From Streptomyces solicavernae (GTDB lineage Bacteria > Actinomycetota > Actinomycetes > Streptomycetales > Streptomycetaceae): a stretch of 64,000 bases of DNA. Both the position numbers and the translations under genes were made by a program. The notes under the pieces are model-generated. The model ran no database searches, had not been told where the DNA came from, and saw only the letters and a program-made list of their open reading frames with translations. The number at the start of each line of letters is the position of its first letter. The stretch's first letter is position 1. The stretch lies in NCBI RefSeq assembly GCF_029968095.1, contig NZ_JASCIR010000027.1, forward strand, positions 27,674 through 91,673, in the 5' to 3' direction. This document shows positions 8,818 through 17,722 of this stretch, in pieces.

Positions 8818-8857
8818 ACAGACAACTGCACGGACAACTGCACAGCGGACTGCACGA
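8810..8857 (+). repeat. 12-bp tandem repeat containing the stop codon
   Basis: Four 12-bp units (acaactgaacag, acaactgcacgg, acaactgcacag, cggactgcacga). The first holds the TGA stop of the upstream fusion gene, and the rest extend into the 165-bp gap before the methyltransferase. A looser acaac-rich stretch follows to about 8900. Confidence 0.8.
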
Positions 8858-8982
8858 ACAACCCCACATACAACTCAAAAACAGCTCACGAACAGCGAGG
8901 CCCGGCCAGCCGGGCCACCGGACCGTCACCCCCCACACGCACCACGACTGCCCATCGCACGCACCTGACAACAGGAGCACCC

Positions 8983-9834
8983 ATGAGCACCACGTCCGCC
9001 CCCGAGGCACTGCCCCGCCCCACGCGGCTCTCCGATGTGAAGGGCTGGTTCTTCCCCGCCGACCAGATGCTCTTCGACTGGTTCCTCGGCCGGCAGCGCG
9101 ACCGCGACCAGCTCGGCGACCTCCTCGAACTCGGCGCCTACCTCGGCAAGAGCGCCATCTTCATGGGCTCCTACCTGCAAGGCGCCGAGACCTTCACGGT
9201 CTGCGACCTCTTCGACTCGCCCGCGCCCGACGACCCCAACTCCAAGGAGATGAACCGCTCCTACTCGACGCTGACCCGCCGCGCCTTCGAGGCCAACTAC
9301 CGGTCGTTCCACGAGGAGCTGCCGGAGATCATCCAGGCCCCGTCCTCGGTCGTCGCCGACGAGGTCACGGCGGACAGCTGCCGCTTCGCGCACATCGACG
9401 CCTCGCATCTGTACGAGCACGTCCACGGCGACATCCTCGCCGTACGCGAACTCCTCGGCCCCGACGGCATCGTGGTCCTCGACGACTTCCGCGCCGAACA
9501 CTGCCCGGGCGTCGCCGCCGCCACCTGGGGGGCGGTCGCCACGACGGGCCTGAAGCCGCTGTGCATCACGGCCACGAAGTTCTACGGGACGTGGGGGGCG
9601 TACGACGAGGTGCACGAGGAGCTGCGGGGGATGCTGCGCGGGCGGGACGATCTGTGGCACGGGGTGGAGGAGGTCGCCGGGTACCCGATGATCCGGATCG
9701 ACGGCAAGAAGACGAAGGCCCCGGCGCAGCCGGTCTCCCGGTACGAGGCGGAGGCCCCGGCGCCTCCTGCTGAGCCGACGACCCGCACGGGCGGCTTCGC
9801 CCGCCTGACCCGCACCCTCAAGGGCCGCCGCTGA
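8983..9834 (+). CDS. Class I SAM-dependent methyltransferase (Methyltransf_24 type)
   Basis: A 283-aa methyltransferase. The SAM-binding loop is LLELGAYLGKSA (residues ~47-58), the acidic end of strand 2 is CDLFDS, and later strands carry FAHIDASHLYEHV and GIVVLDDF, the pattern of the Methyltransf_24/cephalosporin-hydroxylase-like group. AGGAG lies 7-8 bases before ATG 8983. The C-terminal ~30 residues are Pro/Ala/Arg-rich and probably disordered. Its position in the glycopolymer cluster suggests it methylates a sugar of the polymer; this is inferred from context only. It converges on the next gene across a strong two-way hairpin element. Confidence 0.82.
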   Translation: MSTTSAPEALPRPTRLSDVKGWFFPADQMLFDWFLGRQRDRDQLGDLLELGAYLGKSAIFMGSYLQGAETFTVCDLFDSPAPDDPNSKEMNRSYSTLTRRAFEANYRSFHEELPEIIQAPSSVVADEVTADSCRFAHIDASHLYEHVHGDILAVRELLGPDGIVVLDDFRAEHCPGVAAATWGAVATTGLKPLCITATKFYGTWGAYDEVHEELRGMLRGRDDLWHGVEEVAGYPMIRIDGKKTKAPAQPVSRYEAEAPAPPAEPTTRTGGFARLTRTLKGRR

Positions 9835-9852
9835 GCCCTGCGGGGCGTTCTT

Positions 9853-9987
9853 TTCCCCTCCCCGCCCCTTCCCGTAACTGGGGCTCCGCCCCAGACCCCG
9901 CTCCTCAAACGCCGGAGGGGCTGAATTTGCGGCGCAGCAGCCGAACGACCAGCGCCGCAGGCTTTCGGGAAGGGGCGGGGAGGGGAA
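9853..9987. terminator. Bidirectional terminator / composite repeat element
   Basis: A perfect 22-bp inverted repeat (9853-9874 and 9966-9987) encloses a second hairpin (ctgggg, 5-base loop, ccccag, 9878-9894). It also encloses an inverse copy (9901-9923) of the dispersed motif cagcccgtccggcgtttgag. It lies between convergent genes and should stop transcription both ways. Parts of it recur at 23401 and 28185-28330. Confidence 0.8.
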
Positions 9988-9990
9988 GAA

Positions 9991-11151
9991 CTACAGCTCC
10001 AGCAACCCGAACAACTCCTCCCAAGCCCGCAGAATCTCCCCCTCCGAGAACCGCTGGACGTTCCGCCGAGCCCGGTCCCCCATCGCGTCCCGCATCCGCG
10101 GATTCCCGGTGAGCCGCAGCAACCCCTCCGCCAGCGCGCCACTGTCCCCGGCAGGGGCCAGCACCCCGTCCTCACCGTCCCGGACGATCTCCCGCACCCC
10201 CGGCGCACAGTCGAACGCCGCACACGGCACCCCGCTCGCCATCGCCTCCATCAGCGCCAGCGGAAACCCCTCCCCGCGCGAGGACTGCACGAACACCGAG
10301 GCCCCGGCGAGCGCCCCCGGCACATCGTCCGTGCGCCCCATCCAGCGCACCGAACCGTCGAGCCCGAGCCCCGTGCACTGCGCCCGCAGGTCCGCCTCCT
10401 CGACGCCCGCGCCGTAGATCCGCAGCGTCCACTCGGGCCGCTCGGGGGCGACCAGGGCCCAGGCGTCGAGCAGCATGTCGATGCCCTTCTGGTCGTGCAG
10501 GCGGCCGATGGACGCGACCACCTTCTCGGTGCGCGGCGAGGGCGCCCCGGGCAGGTGGGCCAGGGCGTTGGGCATGAAGCCGACGTTGTGCATGCCGTCG
10601 GCGATCCAGTCGTCGGCGTCCTCCTGGGTGAGCGTGAGCCAGCGGTCGACGTGCGGATAGTTCTGCTTGATCCAGCGGTAGCGGTGGCAGGCCTTCGTGT
10701 ACGCGTACGACTCGTGGCTCATGCCGATCACGGTGAGCCCGGTGGTGTCGGCGGCGCGGACCCACTCCATCGGCCAGACCTGCGTGACGATGACGACGCC
10801 GCCGGGGCGGGCCGCGCGGAACAGGGCGGACAGCTCGTCCACGGCCCGCTGCTTGTCGGCGGTGCGCGTGGCCTCCCGGCGCCGTTCGGCGGGGCGGAGG
10901 CGGCGCAGGCCGGTGCGGCGGCGCGGGGCCGGGGGGTGGGCGGGGTGCAGGGCGGTCATCGGGTAGCCGAGGGGTTCGGGCAGGGTCAGCTTGAGCTCGG
11001 CGGGGTGCACGCCGAGGGTGTGCACGCGGTGGCCGTGGGTCTGGAAGAGCCGGGCCATCTGGTGCATCCAGGCGGTGACGCCGCCCAGTTCGTCGGTGCT
11101 GTTGGAGAACAGGAAGATGTCCCGCTCCCGGACGTCCACGGCCGTACTCAT
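9991..11151 (-). CDS. GT4 family glycosyltransferase
   Basis: A 386-aa GT4 (GT-B fold) retaining glycosyltransferase. The N-terminus has the acceptor-side glycine loop (NSTDELGGVTAW). The C-terminal half has the donor-side motif (VVASIGRLHDQKG, then SRGEGFPLALMEAMASGVP with the E-x7-E pair). Start ATG 11151 overlaps the TGA of the upstream gene (ATGA) and has a strong AGGAGG. It is highly similar along its whole length to the GT4 protein at 32227-33393 (shared VIVTQVW-MEWV and GMSHESYAYT blocks), and both follow a GT2/TagF-like gene with the same overlap. It probably adds a sugar to the polymer backbone made by its partner. Donor unknown. Confidence 0.9.
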   Translation of the reverse strand: MSTAVDVRERDIFLFSNSTDELGGVTAWMHQMARLFQTHGHRVHTLGVHPAELKLTLPEPLGYPMTALHPAHPPAPRRRTGLRRLRPAERRREATRTADKQRAVDELSALFRAARPGGVVIVTQVWPMEWVRAADTTGLTVIGMSHESYAYTKACHRYRWIKQNYPHVDRWLTLTQEDADDWIADGMHNVGFMPNALAHLPGAPSPRTEKVVASIGRLHDQKGIDMLLDAWALVAPERPEWTLRIYGAGVEEADLRAQCTGLGLDGSVRWMGRTDDVPGALAGASVFVQSSRGEGFPLALMEAMASGVPCAAFDCAPGVREIVRDGEDGVLAPAGDSGALAEGLLRLTGNPRMRDAMGDRARRNVQRFSEGEILRAWEELFGLLEL

Positions 11152-13955
11152 GTGCGGTTCCTCCTGACGCACCGGGCGAACAGGGCATCGACGACCGCCT
11201 GCGCGGACGTGCCGCCGTCGTGGGCCCCGAAGTCGGCGGCGAAGGCCCGCCGCCGCTCGGCGTGCCCGGTGTCGGCGGACTTGAGGTCGGCGAGGGTGCG
11301 CAGCAGCGCGTCCTCGGTCTCGACGACCGGGCCCGGCGCCCGCTCCCGCAGGTCGAAGTAGCTGCCCCGCTCGGCGGCGTACGCGTCCAGGTCGGGGGCG
11401 AAGAGCACGATCGGGCGGTCCAGGAGTGCGTAGTCGAACATGATCGACGAGTAGTCCGTCACCAGCACGTCGGCCAGGCAGAGGAGTTCGCTGACGTCGT
11501 GGTGGTCCGAGACGTCGATCAACGTGCCGGGGGCGCACACCGGAAGCTCCGCCCGCTCCATGTAGTGGGCGCGCACGAGCAGTACGTGACCGTCGCCGAG
11601 CTCTTCCGTGAACCTGCGTACGTCGAGGCGGAGTTGATGCCGCCCGTCCCCCGGGGTGCCGCGGAAGGTGGGCGCGTACAGGACGGTCTTCTTGTGGTCC
11701 GGGATGCCGAGCCGGGCGGCGAGCTCGGGGCGGGGGAGGCGGCCCTCGGCCTCGTCGCGGGCGCGGGCGGCGACGAGCCGGTCGTTGCGCGGGTAGCCGA
11801 GCGGGAGGAGTTTCCGCGGCGGCAGCCGGTAGGCCCGCGCGAGGGTGTGCACATCGTGCTCGGAGCGGACCAGGAAGTGGTCGAAGCGGTCCACGGCACG
11901 CTGCAGCTTCGCGCGCTGCGGGGTGTTCTGCATGCGTACGCGCGTCTCGTCGAAGCCCATCCGCTTGTACGCGCTGCCGTGCCAGGTCTGCAGGTACGTG
12001 GTGTGGGCGGGCTTGTCGAGCGCGTGCGGGAAGCCCTGGTTGTCGATCCAGAACTCGGCGCGGGCCAGGGCCCACAGGTACCGCCAGGACCAGCGCCGCA
12101 CCAGCTTCGCGCCGTCCGGGAAGCCGGCGGGTGAGGAGGCGTACGACCAGGTGCAGCGGGTTTTCAGGCCCCGGGCGCGCAGCTCTTCGTAGATCGCGCG
12201 GGGGCTGTCGCCGTACGCCTTGCCCATGTGGGCCTCGAAGACGACCGAGCGGCGGCGCACCGGCAGCTTCACAAGGAGCCGGTTGTGGACGCGGACCTTG
12301 ACGGATCCGGAGTGCAGCCGGTCGCGCTTCTTCTTCAGGGTGTTCAGCAGCTTGCGGGCCTTGCGGGCGGGCCGGAAGTGGGTGACGTACGTCGTCAGGC
12401 GGCGCAGGGTGCGCGCGGGGCGGCGGCAGGCCTGCAGTTCGAGGGCGAGGTGGTGGCCGGCGGTGGCGTACGGGAGCCAGGTGTCGGCAAAGAGGCGGCC
12501 GGTCGGGCGGGGCCGGGCGGGGAAGCGGCTGCCCTTGCCGACGACCTCGCGCTCGGCGAACACCTCGGCGAGGGCGCTCTCGCCGCCCGCGGTGAGCACG
12601 ATTCGGGTGTCCCAGATCCGCTCGCTCATCCCGCGTACGGGAAGCAGCGCCGGGTCGACGCGGAGCCGCCAGCCGAGCCGGTCGCCGTGGTGCACGGCGT
12701 CGTCGACGGGCAGCCGGAAGATCCGCTTGCCGCCGCGCAGCCGCAGTTCGAGCTCGACGGCGACGTCGGTGACGGCGGGGAGCTTGTCCAGGGGCAGGAC
12801 GATCTCCCCCGCCAGGTCCAGGCGGCCGGCCTCGCTGACGCAGCGGGTGAGCCGGTTGAAGAGGCGCAGCCCCTTCAACGGCCGGTGCTGGTGGCCGAGT
12901 TCGGTGACGTCCGAGGGGTGCGCGGCGCTCCAGTGGACCCGCCCGTCCCGCCCGGCCAGCGGCGAGACCACGGTGCCGGGCCGGGCCAGGGCGTACGCGG
13001 CGGCCTGCACGCCGTCCGCGTCCCCGGCGGCGAGCAGCGTCACGCACATCCGCTCCTCGGGCGGCAGGCAGGACCAGTGCTCGGGGGCGATGTGGGCGGT
13101 GAGGCGGGCGTGCGCCTGGGCGGCGAGCTCGGCGCGCTCGCCGCGGGGCAGCCTGAGGAAGCTGCGGGCCAGCGGCAGCAGGTGGTCGGCGACGAAGGCC
13201 CGGTCGCGGGCGTCCCGCAGTCCGGTGCGGCCGCGGCGGTCCAGCTGCAGGCCGATCCGCGCGGAGGCTTCGAGCAGAGCGCACAGGTCCGTGCCGTGGT
13301 CCACGGGGGCGCGGTGGGTGACGATCAGGTTCGGCACGAGGGTGATGCGGCGGGCGGCGAGCGCGGCCCGTACGCCGAAGTGCACCTCGCTGCGGGCCAG
13401 GTCCTCGGCGTGCCTGAGGGCGTGCCGGTCCATGGCGTCGCGGCGCAGGCAGAATCCGCTCACCAGGGCGTCCCTGGCGACGAGTTCGGGCGCCTGGGCG
13501 AGGTCGGTGACGGTACGGGTGCGGGCGTGCAGGGCGTCCTGCCAGTGCGGGCCCTGCTGCTTGCCGCCGGGTCCTGCGAGGCGGGTCCAGCGTCCTGCGA
13601 CCAGGTCGGCGTCGGTGCGGCGGGCGGCCTGCAGGAGGTTGCGCAGGGCGTGCTGCTGGAGGCGTTCGCCGGAGTCGAGGAGCAGGACGTGGCGGCCGTG
13701 GGCGGCGTCGAGGCCGAGGTTGCGCAGGGCGGCGGCGCCGCGCACCTCCGGCGGGGCGTCGATGACGCGGACCCGGTCGGGGTGGCGGGCGGTGAGGAGG
13801 GTGGCGGTGCGGCGTACGTCGGCGTCGGTGCGGTCGCCGACCAGGATCACCTCGACGGAGCGCAGGCTCTGGCCGAGGGCCGACCCTGCGGTCGCGGTCA
13901 TGGCGTCGGGGTCGTCGCCGAGGGTGACGACGACGCTGAACTCCGGGGTGTTCAC
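11148..13955 (-). CDS. GT2-like / beta-domain / CDP-glycerol-phosphotransferase fusion
   Basis: A 935-aa fusion in three parts. Residues 1-~210 are a GT2-like fold (FSVVVTLGDD, LRNLGLDAAHGRH) whose metal motif reads LLDSGERL instead of the LDSDD seen in its paralogue, so this half may be inactive. Residues ~350-540 are beta-rich (RIWDTRIVL near 445, HHLALEL). Residues ~570-930 are TagF-like with intact YLQTWHGSAYKRMG, LLVRAHY and LVTDYSSIMFDYALLDRPI motifs, expected to transfer a polyol phosphate from a CDP donor at the membrane. GTG 13955 overlaps the previous stop and has AAGGAGG. It is the paralogue of 33390-36365 and is coupled to the GT4 gene downstream. Confidence 0.88.
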   Translation of the reverse strand: MNTPEFSVVVTLGDDPDAMTATAGSALGQSLRSVEVILVGDRTDADVRRTATLLTARHPDRVRVIDAPPEVRGAAALRNLGLDAAHGRHVLLLDSGERLQQHALRNLLQAARRTDADLVAGRWTRLAGPGGKQQGPHWQDALHARTRTVTDLAQAPELVARDALVSGFCLRRDAMDRHALRHAEDLARSEVHFGVRAALAARRITLVPNLIVTHRAPVDHGTDLCALLEASARIGLQLDRRGRTGLRDARDRAFVADHLLPLARSFLRLPRGERAELAAQAHARLTAHIAPEHWSCLPPEERMCVTLLAAGDADGVQAAAYALARPGTVVSPLAGRDGRVHWSAAHPSDVTELGHQHRPLKGLRLFNRLTRCVSEAGRLDLAGEIVLPLDKLPAVTDVAVELELRLRGGKRIFRLPVDDAVHHGDRLGWRLRVDPALLPVRGMSERIWDTRIVLTAGGESALAEVFAEREVVGKGSRFPARPRPTGRLFADTWLPYATAGHHLALELQACRRPARTLRRLTTYVTHFRPARKARKLLNTLKKKRDRLHSGSVKVRVHNRLLVKLPVRRRSVVFEAHMGKAYGDSPRAIYEELRARGLKTRCTWSYASSPAGFPDGAKLVRRWSWRYLWALARAEFWIDNQGFPHALDKPAHTTYLQTWHGSAYKRMGFDETRVRMQNTPQRAKLQRAVDRFDHFLVRSEHDVHTLARAYRLPPRKLLPLGYPRNDRLVAARARDEAEGRLPRPELAARLGIPDHKKTVLYAPTFRGTPGDGRHQLRLDVRRFTEELGDGHVLLVRAHYMERAELPVCAPGTLIDVSDHHDVSELLCLADVLVTDYSSIMFDYALLDRPIVLFAPDLDAYAAERGSYFDLRERAPGPVVETEDALLRTLADLKSADTGHAERRRAFAADFGAHDGGTSAQAVVDALFARCVRRNRT

Positions 13956-16900
13956 GGCCGGCCTCCTTGCTGCTCGGAGTTCAGCACGAAGTCGGCGACG
14001 CGGGCGGCGGCCCGGCCGTCGTCGAGGTCGCAGTACGTCTCCCGGAACGCGGCGTACGCGGCGGCGTGTCCGGCGGTGGCGACGAGTGGGTCGGCGAGGG
14101 CGGCGAGGAGTTCCTCCTGCCCGGCGATCAGCGGTCCCGGCGCGTTGGCCTCGAAGTCGAAGCAGAAGCCGCGCAGGGTGTCGCGGTAGTGGTCGAGGTC
14201 GTGGGTGTGGAAGAGCATCGGGCGGCCGGTCTGCGCGAAGTCGAACATCAGCGAGGAGTAGTCGGTGACCAGAATGTCGCTGATCAGCAGGAGTTCGGCG
14301 ACGTCCGGGTAGCGGGTGACGTCGCGCACGAAGCGGCTGCCGGGGACCGTGCCGCCGACCAGGTAGTGACGGCGGACCAGGAGGACGTGCCGCTCGCCGA
14401 GGGCCCGTTCGGCGGCGGCGAGGTCGAGCTGCAGGTCGAGCCCGTAGCGGCCGCCGTTCCTGGGCTGGTTCTCGCGCCAGGTCGGGGCGTAGAGGACGAC
14501 TTTCGCGCCGTCGGGGATGCCGAGGCGTTCGCGTACGGCGGCGGCGACCTTGCCGCGGTCGGGGGCGTGCAGCAGGTCGGCGCGCGGATAGCCGTACTCC
14601 AGGACCTCGCCCTCGTACCCGAAGGCGCGGCGCAGCAGGGGCGTGGAGGCGCGGTTGGGGCTGACCAGGGCGCTCCACTGGGCGGCGCGGGCGGGCAGGG
14701 TGGCGATGTAGGCGGGGTCGGCGGAGACGCTTCCCGCGACGTCCCGGCCGATGCGCTTGAGGGGGGTGCCGTGCCAGGTCTGGACGACGGTCTGGCCGTC
14801 GGCGCGCTCGAACCACTGCGGCAGCTGGGTGTTGGTGACGATCGCGCGGCAGCGGGCCAGCGCCTCGTACCACTCGGCGCTCCACAGGACGACGGGCCGG
14901 GCGCTGGGCGGTACGACGGCCTGCTGGTCGCGGACCACCCACAGGTGCTCCAACCCGGTGTCCCTGCCCGCGAGTTCCTCGTGCACGGCGCGCGGCGAGT
15001 CCGAGTACTGGCGGCCGTCGAAGCTGCTGTAGAGGACGGCCTGGCGGCGAGGTGAGGCGCGCAACTCCTGGTAGCGGGCGCGCAGTTCGGCCTGGCGGGG
15101 CGCGCCCCGGTCGGCGGCGGGCAGGGCGCTGCCGGAGGCGAGGAACAGCCGGTCGTGGGCGCGCCGCGCCACGCTGAACTCCCGCCCGCCGAGCTCCCGT
15201 ACGAGCGGCAGGGCCTGGTGCTGGCCGGGGGCGACGTGCATGGGCAGGGCCTCGCCCTGTCCGCCCGCGGCCCGGAAGTACGGGTGCCAGCGCCCTTCGG
15301 CGAGCGGCAGCTCCCCGGCGAGCCCGGCGACGGCGGCGGGCGCGAAGGCGGCGTGGAAGCGCCCGTCGCGCAGGTGGACCGGCAGGGTGATCTCCTCGTC
15401 GTGGCCGCTGTGCCGCAGGACCAGGTCGACGGGGCCGGCGGCGAGCGCGGGGAAGCTGCCGCCGACGGTGAGTTCGCCGTCGGCGTCCCAGGTCAGGGTC
15501 TCGGCGATGGGGCGTACGGTCTGGTCGCGCAGCTCCAGGTTGCCGCTGGAGTTGGCGGTCAGATACAGCTCGCGGCCGGAGCGCAGCGCGTACCGCCCGG
15601 AGGGCAGCGTGTCCCGGGCGCCGACGGGGACCCTGCTGCCGTCGGCCCGCAGCAGATACGCGCCCCAGGGCTCGGCCTCGCGCGGCGCCGCGTCCTGATC
15701 GGGGGTGAACGCGGAAAGCGGCACACGCGCGGTGAACGTCCGGCCCTCGGTGTGCAGTTCGACGTCGGCGCCCTCCTTGGAGTGCCAGTTCTCCACCCGC
15801 AGCAGCGTCCCGGGCGCCGCCTCCAGAAGGGTGCCCTCGACGAGCACGTCCGCGCCGTCCAGGCGGTGCCCGGTGAGCTGGGCGAGGGTGCGCTCCACCT
15901 TCAGCTGGAGGCGGCCGCGGCTGAGCGTCGGCACCACGCGCGCGTGGTCGTCGAGATAGTGCACGGCGGCCGGGGTCGCGCCGCCCGCCATCCGCAGCGG
16001 TCCCCGGCGCAGCGCACCGCCGCCGAGCACCGCGGTCTCGGCCTGCCAGACGGCGCTGCGCCGCCCGGTGAGCAGCTTCCGCGGGTCGACGACGGCCTCG
16101 AACCCGGCCCAGTCGTAGCGGTGCAGCCCCTGCCGGGAGGCGTAGGTGGCCTCGCGCAGGAAGGTCGTACGGGCCCGCAGCGGCAGCAGGCGCCGTCTGC
16201 CGAGCCGCAGCCAGAGGAACTTGACGCGTCCGGCGAGGCGGCCCGCGGGCAGGTTGCGGCGGTAGGCGAAGCCCTTCAGGTGCAGCTTGCCGTCGCGCCA
16301 CTCGGCCTGCGAGACGCGGGTGACGAGGGGAAGCTCGGATCGTTTCAGCGCGGCCACGTCGCGCGGCAGCGCCCCCTGAAGGACCGGGTAGTCCGCGCGC
16401 CGCCGGCGCAGCCCCCGCACCCGGAATGCGCCCGGGTGGCCCTTCTCGTACGCGAGCAGGGCGAGGACCTCGTCGACGCGGCCCTCGGTGACCAGCTGCC
16501 ACTTGACGCGCAGGTGCAGTGGCAGCGCGGTGAGCACGGAGCGGTCGACGGCGGCCGCGTATCCGCCCGCGTGCCGCAGGAACGCCTCGCGGTACGCCCG
16601 GTCGCCTTCGGGCAGGACGTCGAGGAAGTAGCGCAGGTCGGCGACGAGCACGGAGGAGTCGTAACGCCGTTTGCCCTCGGCCCACTTGGTGTGCTCGTCG
16701 GAGCCCGGCGCCGCGTCCTTCGCGCGCGCGGCGAGGAACGCGGAGGCGGTCGTGCAGGCGGCGGTGCGCTCCTCGACGGCGCGTGGGGTGGTGCGGCGGT
16801 TGGTGATGGAGCCGTCGCGGTCGCGCCAGAGGTAGACGGTGTCGCGCAGGACGTCCACGGCGCCGGCGAGGAAGTGCGCGGGCACGATGACGGGGGTGTC

Positions 16901-17449
16901 CTCGAACAGCACGCCCTCGGGGAAAGCGAGTCGGTGCCGGTCCCAGAACTCCCTGCGGAACACCTTGTTGCAGGCGATGCGGTCGGCGAGCAGCGACCAG
17001 TCGCGGGTGACGTGGACACCCGAACGCGTGGCCCGCATCGGCTTCTTGAACATCCAGGACTGCTCGGCCCTGCCGTTCACCCTGAGCCGGTGCACATTGC
17101 CGCTGACGAAGTCGGACCCGGACTCCGCCAGGGCGGCGAGCATCTTCTCGTACGCGTCGACCGGCACCAGGTCGTCGCTGTCCACGAAGGCGAGATGCGT
17201 GCCGCGGGCGTGCCGGACCCCGGCGTTGCGGGCGGCGCCGAGGCCGGCGTTCTCCTGCCGGAAGAGCCGGAACCTCGGGTCCCGCGCGGCGTGTTCGCGG
17301 GCGATGCGGGCGCTCCCGTCGGTGGAGCCGTCGTCGATCATGACCACTTCGAGGTCGGTCATGGTCTGGCCCGCGAGTGACTGCAGGCAGGCGCCGAGGT
17401 AGTCCTCGACGTTGTGGACGGGGACGACGACGCTGAGGCGGGGTGCCAT
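13952..17449 (-). CDS. GT2 / beta-domain / CDP-glycerol-phosphotransferase fusion (large)
   Basis: A 1165-aa fusion. Residues 1-~230 are a complete GT2 domain (LSVVVPVHNVEDYL, DDGSTDGS, FVDSDD, LFEDTP). Residues ~380-780 are beta-rich accessory modules (GKLHLKGFAYRR, SAVWQAETAVL, SSGNLELR). Residues ~805-1160 are TagF-like with VVQTWHGTPLKRIG, LLVRRHY and LVTDYSSLMFDFAQTGRP. All TagF signature residues are present. ATG 17449 (MAPRLSVV) is chosen because the GT2 fold begins at once; GGAAGGA lies about 12 bases upstream, and further in-frame starts lie 9-60 bp upstream. It overlaps the next gene by 4 bp (GTGA). Likely a wall-teichoic-acid-like polymerase with a linked glycosyltransferase. Confidence 0.88.
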   Translation of the reverse strand: MAPRLSVVVPVHNVEDYLGACLQSLAGQTMTDLEVVMIDDGSTDGSARIAREHAARDPRFRLFRQENAGLGAARNAGVRHARGTHLAFVDSDDLVPVDAYEKMLAALAESGSDFVSGNVHRLRVNGRAEQSWMFKKPMRATRSGVHVTRDWSLLADRIACNKVFRREFWDRHRLAFPEGVLFEDTPVIVPAHFLAGAVDVLRDTVYLWRDRDGSITNRRTTPRAVEERTAACTTASAFLAARAKDAAPGSDEHTKWAEGKRRYDSSVLVADLRYFLDVLPEGDRAYREAFLRHAGGYAAAVDRSVLTALPLHLRVKWQLVTEGRVDEVLALLAYEKGHPGAFRVRGLRRRRADYPVLQGALPRDVAALKRSELPLVTRVSQAEWRDGKLHLKGFAYRRNLPAGRLAGRVKFLWLRLGRRRLLPLRARTTFLREATYASRQGLHRYDWAGFEAVVDPRKLLTGRRSAVWQAETAVLGGGALRRGPLRMAGGATPAAVHYLDDHARVVPTLSRGRLQLKVERTLAQLTGHRLDGADVLVEGTLLEAAPGTLLRVENWHSKEGADVELHTEGRTFTARVPLSAFTPDQDAAPREAEPWGAYLLRADGSRVPVGARDTLPSGRYALRSGRELYLTANSSGNLELRDQTVRPIAETLTWDADGELTVGGSFPALAAGPVDLVLRHSGHDEEITLPVHLRDGRFHAAFAPAAVAGLAGELPLAEGRWHPYFRAAGGQGEALPMHVAPGQHQALPLVRELGGREFSVARRAHDRLFLASGSALPAADRGAPRQAELRARYQELRASPRRQAVLYSSFDGRQYSDSPRAVHEELAGRDTGLEHLWVVRDQQAVVPPSARPVVLWSAEWYEALARCRAIVTNTQLPQWFERADGQTVVQTWHGTPLKRIGRDVAGSVSADPAYIATLPARAAQWSALVSPNRASTPLLRRAFGYEGEVLEYGYPRADLLHAPDRGKVAAAVRERLGIPDGAKVVLYAPTWRENQPRNGGRYGLDLQLDLAAAERALGERHVLLVRRHYLVGGTVPGSRFVRDVTRYPDVAELLLISDILVTDYSSLMFDFAQTGRPMLFHTHDLDHYRDTLRGFCFDFEANAPGPLIAGQEELLAALADPLVATAGHAAAYAAFRETYCDLDDGRAAARVADFVLNSEQQGGRP

Positions 17450-17480
17450 GCGGTGCACACGATCCTTCCGGACGGCAGGG

Positions 17481-17507
17481 CTACACGGGCTACACGGGCT
17501 ACACATC
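17481..17507. repeat. 9-bp tandem repeat (ctacacggg)
   Basis: Two perfect copies and a partial third, just upstream of the large fusion gene, in the 261-bp gap that separates it from the methyltransferase gene. Confidence 0.7.
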
Positions 17508-17658
17508 AAGACCTTTTAAGGGTCTACGGGTTAACAACAGACGGCTCTTCGCACAGTCACCCCATGACGGCCGTTCGAGTGAAAACAGGCCGATCCCGAC
17601 CCCACGGCACTCACGCCGTGAGACCGGGACCGTCTCAACTCACCTGCGGGGACTGCCT

Positions 17659-17722
17659 GTTACGGCCTGCTGTTACGGCCTGCAGTTACGGCCTGCCGCT
17701 AGGCCTGCTGTCACGGCTTGAC
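17659..17722. repeat. 12/13-bp tandem repeat ending in a stop codon
   Basis: Three near-perfect units (gttacggcctgc plus one variable base) are followed by two decayed units. The last contains the stop (tca, 17711-17713) of the leftward methyltransferase gene. In the gene's direction each good unit carries TAA in place of TGA. Confidence 0.75.
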
